Origin: Chlamydiota bacterium
GTDB lineage: Bacteria; Chlamydiota; Chlamydiia; Chlamydiales; Rhabdochlamydiaceae
Assembly (NCBI GenBank): GCA_021772335.1
Contig: JAJFMD010000007.1
Coordinates: 124,001-188,000 of the forward strand
DNA length: 64,000 bases
Direction of reading: 5' to 3'
This document shows, piece after piece, positions 9,115 through 17,812 of the stretch (within the stretch, counting starts at the first letter, position 1; each line of letters begins with the position of its first letter). The notes beneath the pieces were generated by a model. That model worked only from the letters and a program-made list of their open reading frames with translations. It had not been told where the DNA came from and did not search any database. A program made the translations under genes and the position numbers.

Positions 9115-10233
9115 CTATTTATTCAAAAGTATTTCGCTAGGCGGAACATACGCAAGACCTAAATCATGTGCAACATCAGGGTGTGTGATGTGTCCCTGAC
9201 AAGCATTTAATCCAGGAATAAATCCAGGATCTTGCATAAGCGCTTTGCGATAGCCGAGATTTGCGAGTTTAAGAGCGTAAGGGAGTGTCGCATTATTAAG
9301 ACCTTCAGAGCCAGTGCGCGCACACGCTCCAGGCATGTTGGTCACGCAATAGTGAATCACTTTCTCTTCAACATATGTAGGCGATGAGTGCGTTGTTGGA
9401 CGGGACGTTTCAATACAACCACCTTGGTCAATCGCAACATCAACAATCACTGAGCCCGGCTCCATCATTTGCACCATTGCTCTTGTAACGAGTTTTGGCG
9501 CTTTTTTTCCAGGAATCAATACTGCTCCGATGACGAGATCTGCCTGTTTAATTGCAGACTCCAGTGCAACGGGTGAAGAATAGAGTGTTTTTAAAGCAGG
9601 AGCATAGAGATCTTCGAGTTGACGCAGACGATTAACATTAATATCGATCACCGTGACATCCGCATGAAGACCGAGCGACATACGCAATGCTTCTGTACCA
9701 ACAATACCGCCACCAATAACAACTACACGTCCAGGCCTAACTCCAGGAATACCTCCTAACAATACGCCCTTACCACCATTAGCCATTTGCAATGCTGTTG
9801 CACCCGCCTGAATAGCAACACGGCCAGCAATTTCACTCATTGGAATAAGCAATGGAAGCTGTCCCATACTGTCAACGACTGTTTCATAAGCAATTGCAAC
9901 ACACTTACTGCTGATTAACGCCTTTGCTTGTGGCATATCGGGAGCGAGATGGAGATAGCAAAAAAGGATTTGATTTTCTTTAAGCAGAGAATACTCACTT
10001 TCTTGAGGCTCTTTGACCTTAATAATCATTTCTGCTTCATAGACATCTTTTGCAGAATCTACGATTTTTGCTCCGGCAGCTTTATACATTTCATCGGTAA
10101 AACCAATTTTGGTAGCAGCGCCTGTTTCAACAATAACCTTGTGACCTTGATCAATTAAGATACGGACATAAGAGGGAATCGCTCCAACGCGATATTCGTG
10201 GTCTTTAATCTCTTTTGGAATTCCAATTAACAT
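9115..10233 (-). CDS. ald: Alanine dehydrogenase
   Basis: 372 residues, full family length. Catalyses the NAD-dependent interconversion of L-alanine with pyruvate and ammonia in the cytoplasm. The N-terminal MLIGIPKEIKDHEYR contains Arg15; Lys74 (in IKVKEP) and His95 (in CYLHLAPD) match the substrate-binding and catalytic residues of Ald. The Rossmann motif GGGIVGTEA lies near residue 173. It lies upstream of no visible partner, but the next minus-strand genes upstream are dapF, clpP and glyA; with dapF and glyA it forms a group able to feed L-alanine and diaminopimelate to peptidoglycan. A 77-base gap separates it from dapF, so it may have its own promoter. Confidence 0.96.
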   Translation of the reverse strand: MLIGIPKEIKDHEYRVGAIPSYVRILIDQGHKVIVETGAATKIGFTDEMYKAAGAKIVDSAKDVYEAEMIIKVKEPQESEYSLLKENQILFCYLHLAPDMPQAKALISSKCVAIAYETVVDSMGQLPLLIPMSEIAGRVAIQAGATALQMANGGKGVLLGGIPGVRPGRVVVIGGGIVGTEALRMSLGLHADVTVIDINVNRLRQLEDLYAPALKTLYSSPVALESAIKQADLVIGAVLIPGKKAPKLVTRAMVQMMEPGSVIVDVAIDQGGCIETSRPTTHSSPTYVEEKVIHYCVTNMPGACARTGSEGLNNATLPYALKLANLGYRKALMQDPGFIPGLNACQGHITHPDVAHDLGLAYVPPSEILLNK

Positions 10234-10310
10234 CCTTCCCCTACAGTTAAATCAAAGGTGAAGTATGATCACTACTTTACGATTTCTAGTCAATCTACAG
10301 CTCTATTTTT

Positions 10311-11072
10311 CTATGGACTAATCGATCCAGAGAAGGTTTTCTTTGCAGGCCCCCTCATTTCAATAGCACTTCCAAGTTTGTGAAACAATAAATGCTCTTT
10401 AGACCTAGGAATTATACTAACGCTATCCAAATCACTTTTTTGAAAAAAGTTGTATGCCGCAGCAAGTGCTGCTGTACCACAGGCAAGAGTTTCTCCCTCA
10501 ACACCGCGCTCAAATGTACGAATCTGCACACTATTTCCCAACTGCTTGACCCAACTGACATTGACGCCCATGTCAGAGCGCAAACGGCGCGCCTCTTCTA
10601 TAAAGTGTTTTGCTTCAATATCATCGACAGCAATCAACAGATGCTCAACACCGCTATCAATCACTATTCCCCGCTCATCTTCCGATAAAAGTTTTGGAAG
10701 AGGAAACTGAATCGAAATCCTTTCTTTGTCATAGAAACAAGGATATATTGTATTTTCTACTTCTATTTTTAAATCACTCTGCAAAAGAGTACAATCTGCA
10801 ATAAAAGCGATCAGACAACGCAAACCATTGCCACACATTCCAGCTTCTTTTCCATCACAGTTGAAGATACGCATGCGAAATGATGCAACTGCAGACTGTT
10901 GCAAAAGAATCAAGCCATCAGCGCCTATACCAAAGTGGCGATCACACAATTTAGAAATTAACAACTCATCAGTACAGGGAAATGTTTCACTCCTATCATC
11001 GATAAGAATAAAATCATTTCCCGCACCTTGATATTTAGCAAAAGACACCGTTTTCTGCGTGAGAAGGGTCAT
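10311..11072 (-). CDS. dapF: Diaminopimelate epimerase
   Basis: 253 residues. Converts LL- to meso-diaminopimelate for peptidoglycan (and lysine). The two catalytic cysteines are visible: Cys80 in the EAGMCGNGLRC block and Cys198 in GETLACGTAALAAA. The N-terminal KYQGAGNDFILID is the usual DapF start. The ATG directly abuts the stop codon of clpP (TAA-ATG), so the two are co-transcribed and probably translationally coupled. The dapF-clpP-glyA order is that of Chlamydia trachomatis, where DapF has been reported to double as a glutamate racemase; that second role is inference here. Confidence 0.96.
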   Translation of the reverse strand: MTLLTQKTVSFAKYQGAGNDFILIDDRSETFPCTDELLISKLCDRHFGIGADGLILLQQSAVASFRMRIFNCDGKEAGMCGNGLRCLIAFIADCTLLQSDLKIEVENTIYPCFYDKERISIQFPLPKLLSEDERGIVIDSGVEHLLIAVDDIEAKHFIEEARRLRSDMGVNVSWVKQLGNSVQIRTFERGVEGETLACGTAALAAAYNFFQKSDLDSVSIIPRSKEHLLFHKLGSAIEMRGPAKKTFSGSISP

Positions 11073-11666
11073 TTAAGCAATTTCAGAAAAAGAAGAGACT
11101 ACTTTATCAAGAAGACCAAACTCCATTGCTTCTTTACTGTTATACCAGCGATCACGATCAATAGCCTTGGCGATCTCCTCTCTTTTTTTACCTGTAAAAC
11201 CAGTATACATATCAATAAGCGAATCGCGTCTTCTTAAAATCTCTTTAGCTTGGATTTCAAGATCAGTAGCTTGACCTTGAACAACGCCAGAAAGAGACGG
11301 CTGGTGAATCATGATGCGCGCATTTGGAGTAGCAAAGCGTCTTCCAGGAGCAGCACATAAACTCAAAATTGATCCCATTGAAGCAGCGAGACCTGTGACC
11401 AATGTTGTCACTGGCGACGTAATCATTTTGATCTGATCCCAAATTGCAAATCCTGAGTCTACAGAACCACCCGGTGAATTGATCACAAGTAAAATGGGTT
11501 TACCAGGATCTCTTAATTCCAAATACCACAACTTACGGATCGCTTCACGAGCACTGCGGTTGTCAATCATATCGGAAATAAAAATGCGACGCGACTCAAG
11601 CAAAGACTCATCGATTTTGTCTTCGATCTCTCTATGACGGTGATTAGGTGTTTCTTGATCAGACAT
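11073..11666 (-). CDS. clpP: ATP-dependent Clp protease proteolytic subunit
   Basis: 197 residues. Serine peptidase that forms the barrel degrading proteins fed by ClpX or ClpC. The triad is visible: Ser96 in GLAASMGS, His121 in RIMIHQPS and an Asp near 172 in IDRDRWY. Substrate-channel motif [12 protein letters not shown] at 62-73. Strong ribosome site GAGGAG about 5 bases before the ATG. Chlamydiae normally carry two clpP genes; this is the copy linked to dapF and glyA. The second was not seen in the window. Confidence 0.97.
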   Translation of the reverse strand: MSDQETPNHRHREIEDKIDESLLESRRIFISDMIDNRSAREAIRKLWYLELRDPGKPILLVINSPGGSVDSGFAIWDQIKMITSPVTTLVTGLAASMGSILSLCAAPGRRFATPNARIMIHQPSLSGVVQGQATDLEIQAKEILRRRDSLIDMYTGFTGKKREEIAKAIDRDRWYNSKEAMEFGLLDKVVSSFSEIA

Positions 11667-11678
11667 ATCAGCTCCTCG

Positions 11679-13154
11679 TTAAATTTCTAATTCTGGATAG
11701 AGAGGAAAACTCTCTAATAATTCTTCTATTTGTGTGCGTACATTATGAAGTATCGTTGCATCAATGTTCACTTGAGAGCGGCTTTGTTTTCCCTCTTTAG
11801 TTAACTCTGGCGTACATGCCTTAAGAAGGACAACAATCAGCTTACCAATAAGGCGCATTTCCTCTTCCTTCATTCCTCTTGTTGTCAATGCAGGTGTTCC
11901 AATACGAATCCCCGATCCCAGCCAAGGGCGCTGAGTATCAAATGGAATTGAATTGCGATTAACAGTCAGACTCGCATTGCGCAGCGCTTGCTCAGCTTGC
12001 AATCCTGTTAATCCAAAAGAGTGCATGACATCAGCAACAATTAAATGATTTTCTGTACCACCAGTCACAAGACGCATACCTTCTCCTAACAACGAATCTG
12101 CTAGAGCTCTAGCATTAGAAAGGATTTGCTCAGCGTAGTTACAAAAAGATGGAGAATTCGCTTCTCTAAAGGCGACGGCTTTTGCGGCCATAACATGAGG
12201 CAAGGGACCTCCCATCACTAAAGGGCATCCTTTATCAATTACTTCACGATATGCTTCTTTACAAAGTATCATCCCTCCACGCGGTCCACGCAAAGTTTTA
12301 TGTGTAGTCGAAGTGATGATATCAGCAAAAGGGACCGGATTAAAATTACCTGTGACTGCTTTGCCAGCAACAAGTCCCGAGAAATGCGCCATATCAACCA
12401 TTAAAATAGCTCCGACGCGATCCGCAATCTCACGAAACTTAGCAAAATCAAGCAGCCGAGGATAAGCAGAATAGCCCGCTAATAAAACCGCTGGTTTGAC
12501 CTGATCAACCTGGTCTTGTAAAACCGCATAATCGAGCATTTCGGTTTCTCGATCAACTTCATAGGGTGTAACATTAAAGAGCTTAGAAGAGATATTCCAA
12601 CTATAGCCATGGGTTAAATGGCCTCCGCTATTTAATGACATTCCCATCATCTTCTGATCGAGCATCAACTTGCGCAGTTTTTCGTGCTCTTCAGGAGATA
12701 GCTCAGTAATATTTTTTTTACCCAAAGCTTCAACTTCAGGCTTTTGAACCCGCTCAACAAGCAAGGCAATAAAGGCAATTAGGTTCGCATCAGCTCCTGA
12801 ATGGGGCTGTACATAGGCATGATCACAGTTATAAAGTTTTTTTAATTCATTGACTGCTTGCTCTTCAATTTGATCAACATTTTTACAGCCTGCATAAAAA
12901 CGATGGTGGGGAAAGCCCTCAGCATACTTATCTGTAAGTAAATTCCCCATAGCAAGCTGCACTGCCAATGAAGAATAGTTCTCTGAAGCGATCAATTTAA
13001 GCGTTGATCGCTGATCTTTAAGCTCAGAAATAATTTGATTCGCAATAGATGGGTGATCACGCATCAGCAGATCAAGAGTAGCTAGATAAGCGATCGCTGC
13101 AAGATCCTTTTCATCTACAGAAGCTTTATCAATATATTTTCTCAAATAATTCAT
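11679..13154 (-). CDS. glyA: Serine hydroxymethyltransferase
   Basis: 491 residues from the ATG at 13154; an in-frame ATG at 13190 would add 12 residues. I prefer the inner start because an AGGAG precedes it and the resulting N-terminus resembles the C. trachomatis protein as I recall it. PLP enzyme that interconverts serine and glycine with tetrahydrofolate. TTTHKTLRGPRGG-type block is present as STTHKTLRGPRGG, with the PLP lysine near residue 286. The protein is longer than the ~420-residue bacterial norm, with a chlamydial insertion around residues 120-180. Chlamydial GlyA has been reported to have alanine racemase activity, which would fit its neighbours ald and dapF. Confidence 0.95.
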   Translation of the reverse strand: MNYLRKYIDKASVDEKDLAAIAYLATLDLLMRDHPSIANQIISELKDQRSTLKLIASENYSSLAVQLAMGNLLTDKYAEGFPHHRFYAGCKNVDQIEEQAVNELKKLYNCDHAYVQPHSGADANLIAFIALLVERVQKPEVEALGKKNITELSPEEHEKLRKLMLDQKMMGMSLNSGGHLTHGYSWNISSKLFNVTPYEVDRETEMLDYAVLQDQVDQVKPAVLLAGYSAYPRLLDFAKFREIADRVGAILMVDMAHFSGLVAGKAVTGNFNPVPFADIITSTTHKTLRGPRGGMILCKEAYREVIDKGCPLVMGGPLPHVMAAKAVAFREANSPSFCNYAEQILSNARALADSLLGEGMRLVTGGTENHLIVADVMHSFGLTGLQAEQALRNASLTVNRNSIPFDTQRPWLGSGIRIGTPALTTRGMKEEEMRLIGKLIVVLLKACTPELTKEGKQSRSQVNIDATILHNVRTQIEELLESFPLYPELEI

Positions 13155-13306
13155 TTTAGTTTCTAACTCCTGAAGTTGACTAGTTACCATGAAGCCAATT
13201 CCCCCAATATTTTTTAAGAAACGCTATTTTCTTGAACCAGATATCCTATGTAAGATATACTCTTTTTTCATTTAAAATCATAGCTGTGTTTATTAGAGAG
13301 AGTAAG

Positions 13307-14074
13307 ATGTTAGCTAATTTGAAGAAAATTTTGCAGATGCAAGAAATCGATATGAAAATGATCCGTTTAATGCGAGTCAAAAAACAACGTAAAAACGAAC
13401 TCGAACAAATCGAGTCACTACGCAGTGAGCTCTCCGAACAGCTGGTAACTAAACAGAAAGACATTAAAGAGCTTAATTCTACGATCAATACCTACGAGCA
13501 GAAAATCGACGAGACTAAAGCAAAAATCAAGAAACTCGACGAGCAACAAAACAACGTCAAAAAAGTTGATGAATTTAATGCATTAACTAAAGAGATGACA
13601 TCTGCCGAGCGTGAACGCATCGCCACAGAACATCAAGTTTCTGATCTTGTTGATAAGCGCAATAGCGAAGAAGAGATTTATGCTAAAATCAAAGAGAGCT
13701 TAAAAAACTCTGAAGAAAGTAGCGCCAATCTTAAAACAGAGATCATCAGCAACATCAATTTGATCAACGAAGAAGGAAGCACGCTCAAAATCGAACGCGA
13801 TAAAATTGCAGAAGAAACAGAGCCTGATCTACTTCATATCTACGAACGTTTACTACGCAACAAAAAAGATCGCGTTGTTGTGGCGATCGTCAATCGCTCT
13901 TGCAGCGGCTGCCATATTGCCCTGACTGCTCAGCACGAAAATATCGTTCGCAAGGGAGAAAATCTCGTCTTCTGCGAACATTGCTCGCGCATCCACTACT
14001 GGCAAGAGAGCGAAGCGCTCGAAGGAACAGAAGTTGCAACCAAGCGTCGTCGTCGCCGTTCTGTGACAACTTAA
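13307..14074 (+). CDS. Coiled-coil protein with C-terminal C4 zinc ribbon (CT398-like)
   Basis: 255 residues from the ATG at 13307, preceded by a purine-rich GAGAGAGTAAG; the longer frame from 13232 adds residues without a ribosome site. Residues about 10-175 form a long charged heptad-rich coiled coil (many E, K, Q, L). The C-terminus holds C-S-G-C and, about 20 residues on, C-E-H-C, a four-cysteine zinc ribbon, followed by a basic RRRRR tail. This layout is that of the DUF164/zf-RING_7 family, including C. trachomatis CT398, which was structurally studied and linked to sigma-54 or secretion proteins. It precedes the RNase P RNA gene by only a few bases. Confidence 0.85.
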   Translation: MLANLKKILQMQEIDMKMIRLMRVKKQRKNELEQIESLRSELSEQLVTKQKDIKELNSTINTYEQKIDETKAKIKKLDEQQNNVKKVDEFNALTKEMTSAERERIATEHQVSDLVDKRNSEEEIYAKIKESLKNSEESSANLKTEIISNINLINEEGSTLKIERDKIAEETEPDLLHIYERLLRNKKDRVVVAIVNRSCSGCHIALTAQHENIVRKGENLVFCEHCSRIHYWQESEALEGTEVATKRRRRRSVTT

Positions 14075-14082
14075 ACATTTTT

Positions 14083-14436
14083 GGGGGAGGACAAGCATTC
14101 GCTGCCACATATCTTATATGTGGGAGAGGAAAGTCTGGACTTCACAGGAGAGGATACCAGTGAAAGACTGGGGGCGAAAGGATTGTAATACAATCCCAGA
14201 TGCCACGGAAAGTGCAACAGAAACTATACCGCTATTAGATAGAAAGGCTGAAAAGGCTGTTTTTAAGAAACAGTGGTTGTCTGAGTAATCGACAATTTTG
14301 TAAACCCTATCTGAAGCAAGATAATCTGCTTAATATGCTGTTCTCCGCAGCGAGCAGATGGGATTCGCTTGAGGAATTTGGTGACAAATTTCCTAGATGA
14401 ATGATGCTCTCGACAAAATCCGGCTTACCATCCCCC
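14083..14436 (+). ncRNA. rnpB: RNase P RNA (bacterial class A)
   Basis: The strand holds the hallmark conserved blocks in order: GAGGAAAGTC near 14126, GGGGGCGAAAGG near 14169, a GTGCAACAGAAA block near 14213, a Tn-rich middle, and the 3' block with CGACAAAATCCGGCTTA near 14410-14426. The outer helix P1 is formed by GGGGGA at 14083 and TCCCCC at 14431-14436, which fixes both ends; a run of T follows (14438-14444) and serves as terminator. It cleaves the 5' leader from tRNA precursors. About 354 nt, within the usual range. Small reading frames crossing it are not real. Confidence 0.96.
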
Positions 14437-14547
14437 TCTTTTTTATATCACCAATGAGTCACAGAAATTTTCAACGTCAGGTTGACGGTGGAAATCTCTG
14501 TAGTAAAATAAAAAAATTAAGCTTTAGCTCTCAGGCATTTGCCCTTT

Positions 14548-15450
14548 TCATTCTTCCTGAGCACGAGGATGCGCCTTTTCGTACACCTCTCTCTTAAGTT
14601 CTGCTGAAACGCGCGTATAAATTGTCGTTGTAGCCAATGAGCTGTGACCGAGAAGCGTTTGAATCATCTTCAAATCCATCCCCTGCTCTAACCAATGTGT
14701 CGCAATCGTATGGCGAATCGTATGAGGCGTCGCCCTCCCAGCCAAACCACTTTGACGCAAATAGCCTTGGAAAAGCCTATCGACAGAACGTACAGAAAGC
14801 CTTTCTCCCCAACGATTGAGGAAAATTGCTTGCTGATCCTTCTGAGCTTGGTGCTTTGACCCTTTCATTTCACGCTCTGGGTGTGATAAATATGATTTGA
14901 GCCATTCCACAGCATTTTTTGTCAGAGGAACAATGCGCTGCTTCTTTCCCTTACCTTCAAGCTTAATTAATCGAGAAGATAGATCGAGATCAGAGCGCGA
15001 TAATGTAATGAGTTCGCTAACACGCATACCGCAACAATAAAATAGCTCGAGCAAACAGCGATCGCGAAATCCCAAATAACTCTTCGTATCCGGCTGTTCA
15101 AAAAGAACCTTGACTTGATCATAATTCAATACAACCGGGATTTTCTGTTCCCTCTTTGGTCCTTGAATTTCATCTAAAGGATTCGTTTCAACGATCTTCT
15201 CTCGCATTAAATATTTAAAAAAAGAGCGCAGAGTAGAGAGTTTTCTCATCACACTTGCTCTGCCCTTCCCCTGTTTATTTAATTCCGCAAGGTACTTACG
15301 TATTAAAAATTTATTCACTTGCTCTGTTTTTTCTCGCTCTAAAAATTGAAAAAAGTGCTTTAAATCGAGGTCATAGTTGCGCAAAGTGTGTTTTGAAACA
15401 TTTTTTACCAGTTCTAAGTGACGTAAAAATCCACAAGCCCTTTCTCTCAT
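14548..15450 (-). CDS. xerC: Tyrosine recombinase XerC
   Basis: 300 residues from the ATG at 15450 (MRERACGFLRHLELVK). The frame stays open to 15594, but that part is not family-like and would run into the divergent ABC-F gene. N-terminal SAM-like DNA-binding domain, then the catalytic domain with CCGMRVSEL (catalytic Arg), HTIRHTIATHWLEQG (His-x-x-Arg), LLGHSSLATT (His) and the nucleophile Tyr in TIYTRVS. Resolves chromosome dimers at dif with XerD. Placement next to an ABC-F gene matches C. trachomatis. The 3' end lies about 110 bases from the convergent rnpB. Confidence 0.95.
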   Translation of the reverse strand: MRERACGFLRHLELVKNVSKHTLRNYDLDLKHFFQFLEREKTEQVNKFLIRKYLAELNKQGKGRASVMRKLSTLRSFFKYLMREKIVETNPLDEIQGPKREQKIPVVLNYDQVKVLFEQPDTKSYLGFRDRCLLELFYCCGMRVSELITLSRSDLDLSSRLIKLEGKGKKQRIVPLTKNAVEWLKSYLSHPEREMKGSKHQAQKDQQAIFLNRWGERLSVRSVDRLFQGYLRQSGLAGRATPHTIRHTIATHWLEQGMDLKMIQTLLGHSSLATTTIYTRVSAELKREVYEKAHPRAQEE

Positions 15451-15520
15451 ATTGAAATTGAATCCTTTGATGTGATACTCTCTTTGCTCATTCTTACAAT
15501 TTTTAAATAATAGTGCCATA

Positions 15521-17107
15521 ATGATTACACTTGATAAGATTACAAAGCGAATGGGAACCCGCCTCTTGTTCGAAGATATTTCCGTTACCTTCAACGAAGG
15601 ATGCCGCTATGGACTCTCTGGTCCTAATGGAGCTGGAAAGTCTACTCTCCTAAAAATCATTATAGGCTCAGAAGATCCAACAAGCGGCTCCGTAAGCCTC
15701 CCTAAAAAAATTGGCTTCCTCAAACAAAATATCGAAGATTTTCACGATCATCTCGTAATTAATACGATCATAATGGCAAATAAGCGCTTATGGGATGCAT
15801 TTGAAGAGCGAGACAGACTCTATGAAGAAGAGATGACCGATGCGATTGGAATGCGCCTTGGTGAAATCGAAGAGATTATTGCCGAAGAAGATGGCTATAG
15901 CGCAGAATCCGAAGCAGAACAGCTCTTAATCGGTATTGGAATTCCTCAAGAATTTCACTATGAAACAATGAGCGCGCTCCCTACAGATATGCAATTTAAA
16001 GTTATGCTCTGCCAAGCTCTGTTTGGCAATCCTCCAGCTCTTTTACTCGACGAGCCAACAAACCACCTCGATCTCGATTCGATTTGCTGGCTTGGTGATT
16101 TTTTACACAATTACACCGGCACCTTAATCGTTGTCAGTCATGACCGCCATTTTCTTAACACAGTCACTACCCACATTGCAGACATCGATTACGAAACCGT
16201 CATTATCTATCCAGGTAACTACGATCAAATGATCGTCAATAAATCCTCAATGCGCGAGCGTTCAGAAGCAGAAAACAAGGCTAAAGAAAAAAAGGTCTCC
16301 CAATTACGTGAATATGTCGCGCGGTTTGGAGCAGGAACACGCGCAAGCCAGGTTCAATCTCGTTTGCGTGAAATAGACCGCTTGCAGCCACAAGATCTCA
16401 AAAAATCAAATATTGACCGCCCATTTGTCCGTTTTTATCCTCCCGAAAAACGTTCAGGTCAAATTGTCTTCAAAGTTAATCATATTGGCAAATCCTACGA
16501 CGATATCTCTGTATTCTCCAACTTTTCTTTTGAAGTGGCTCGTGGTGATAAAATTGGAATCCTTGGGCCCAACGGACGAGGAAAAACCACGCTACTTAAA
16601 CTACTCGCAGGAGAACTCACCCCTGACCAAGGAACAATTGAACGAGGCTATGAAGCTAATATTGGATATTTCCCTCAGCTTCATGGAGATATCCTTGATA
16701 AATCAAAAGATATGACAGCTTTTGACTGGCTAAAGAGCCGCAAAGATAGTGCGTATGATCAAGATATTCGCGGTTTTCTTGGCAAAATGCTATTTTCTGG
16801 TGATGACGCCTTTAAACAACTCTCCCATCTCTCAGGAGGAGAAACAGCGCGTCTTATTTTAGCTGGTATGATGCTTCTCAATCACAATACATTGATTCTT
16901 GATGAGCCAAACAATCACCTCGACCTCGAAGCAGTCTCCGCTCTTGGAATTGCTTTAGAAGAGTTTAAAGGTACTGTACTAATCGCTGCTCATGACCGCG
17001 ATCTCTTAGAGCGTGTCGCGACAAAAATTATTGCTTTTGAAGGAGATAATACAGTTAGATTTTTCAAAGGCACTCTGCAAGAGTACTACGCCTCGCTCAA
17101 ATCCTAA
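15521..17107 (+). CDS. ABC-F family ATPase (YbiT/YjjK-like)
   Basis: 528 residues, two ABC ATPase domains on one chain and no membrane segment, the ABC-F layout of ribosome-associated translation factors. Domain 1: Walker A GPNGAGKST (34-42), Walker B LLLDEPTNHLDLDS; its signature is degenerate (ALPTDMQFK instead of LSGGE). Linker with GNYDQM and a charged helix rich in Arg. Domain 2: Walker A GPNGRGKTT, signature LSGGETARL, Walker B LILDEPNNHLDLEA (Asn for the usual Thr). The linker and the degenerate first signature look most like E. coli YbiT. Divergent from xerC. Confidence 0.93.
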   Translation: MITLDKITKRMGTRLLFEDISVTFNEGCRYGLSGPNGAGKSTLLKIIIGSEDPTSGSVSLPKKIGFLKQNIEDFHDHLVINTIIMANKRLWDAFEERDRLYEEEMTDAIGMRLGEIEEIIAEEDGYSAESEAEQLLIGIGIPQEFHYETMSALPTDMQFKVMLCQALFGNPPALLLDEPTNHLDLDSICWLGDFLHNYTGTLIVVSHDRHFLNTVTTHIADIDYETVIIYPGNYDQMIVNKSSMRERSEAENKAKEKKVSQLREYVARFGAGTRASQVQSRLREIDRLQPQDLKKSNIDRPFVRFYPPEKRSGQIVFKVNHIGKSYDDISVFSNFSFEVARGDKIGILGPNGRGKTTLLKLLAGELTPDQGTIERGYEANIGYFPQLHGDILDKSKDMTAFDWLKSRKDSAYDQDIRGFLGKMLFSGDDAFKQLSHLSGGETARLILAGMMLLNHNTLILDEPNNHLDLEAVSALGIALEEFKGTVLIAAHDRDLLERVATKIIAFEGDNTVRFFKGTLQEYYASLKS

Positions 17108-17221
17108 GCCAACACTATCCTTAAATTTCTCTCTTGAAAAACCACAACTGCGGTAAGTTCATGATTTACATTTAAAATATTTTTTAATACTTTTAGAGTT
17201 GATATCAACTTTAAGGGAATC

Positions 17222-17446
17222 ATGGCAGAAATCGGTCCATTGCCTCCAGCGGGAGCTCCTCAGGAACCTTATGATCCTAAGCGCGCTTTTGCTCACGACC
17301 TAAAAGTTCATGTCGACAGATTAATCGTCGACCTTGAAGATCTCAATGCTGATAAAGCTCTCGATCCTAGCTTCTTAAAAGAATTTGGAAACAATATTAA
17401 AGAGCTTCACACTCTTGCAGAACAAGCCGCTGAAGGGAGGTATTAA
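17222..17446 (+). CDS. Small acidic protein of unknown function, first of a pair
   Basis: 74 residues, beginning MAEIGPLPPAGAPQEP, then a predicted helical segment rich in Asp, Glu, Lys and Leu. Preceded by AAGGGAATC, a reasonable ribosome site. The next small gene starts 2 bases after its stop, and a GGGAGG ribosome site for it lies within this gene's last codons, so the two are an operon and perhaps partners. I recognise no family. Codon use is ordinary for the window, and the sequence reads as a real protein. Confidence 0.65.
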   Translation: MAEIGPLPPAGAPQEPYDPKRAFAHDLKVHVDRLIVDLEDLNADKALDPSFLKEFGNNIKELHTLAEQAAEGRY

Positions 17447-17448
17447 CC

Positions 17449-17682
17449 ATGCTAGACGAAAATCTCGAAGACGCAGGCTTAATTTTACGTGGTATTCTGA
17501 TGCAACCCCTGTCACTTGACGAAATCAGTGATGATTCAATCTCTCTGCTCACTGCATGTGAAGATTATATCGCGAATGAAAACACCGATTTAGAAAAAGT
17601 CATCCACTCTTTCTTGCGCTACCCCGGTCCAACTGAAACCCTCATCAAAGAACTAAAGATCATCTCAAACGATCTCGCCTAA
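17449..17682 (+). CDS. Small acidic protein of unknown function, second of a pair
   Basis: 77 residues, acidic and mostly helical by composition, MLDENLEDAGLILRGI at the start. The strong ribosome site GGGAGG sits 9 bases before the ATG. It is tightly coupled with the gene at 17222; two short co-translated acidic proteins of similar size could form a complex or act as chaperone-like proteins, but no motif supports a specific role. Convergent with ribonuclease Z, with an AT hairpin between. Confidence 0.65.
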   Translation: MLDENLEDAGLILRGILMQPLSLDEISDDSISLLTACEDYIANENTDLEKVIHSFLRYPGPTETLIKELKIISNDLA

Positions 17683-17748
17683 TTTATTCCTCTCGAAAGA
17701 ACATCTTAAACTCCGGCCACAACTCCGGCCACGGATTTTTTCAAATCA

Positions 17749-17770
17749 AAAGATGTATTTTTACATCTTT
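17749..17770. terminator. Hairpin between convergent genes, possible bidirectional terminator
   Basis: AAAGATGTA (17749-17757) and TACATCTTT (17762-17770) pair perfectly over 9 bp with loop TTTT. It lies between the convergent ends at 17682 and 17813. The stem is AT-rich and the following T-tract is short, so strength is uncertain. Confidence 0.45.
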
Positions 17771-17812
17771 AGAAGGAATAGATTTCTTCGAAAATTTTAT
17801 CTCAGTAGGTTT

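Noticed and set aside
13232-13306. Upstream extension of the zinc-ribbon coiled-coil gene
   Set aside because: No ribosome site and no coiled-coil character; the ATG at 13307 with a purine-rich leader fits better.
13853-14163. Short frames on both strands over the end of the zinc-ribbon gene and the start of rnpB
   Set aside because: They overlap a well-supported CDS and a structured RNA.
15451-15594. Upstream extension of xerC
   Set aside because: It would overlap the divergent ABC-F gene and the residues do not look like the recombinase N-terminus.
17711-17733. Short direct repeat CTCCGGCCAC twice
   Set aside because: Only two units of about 10 bases; no array, no partner elsewhere that I found.
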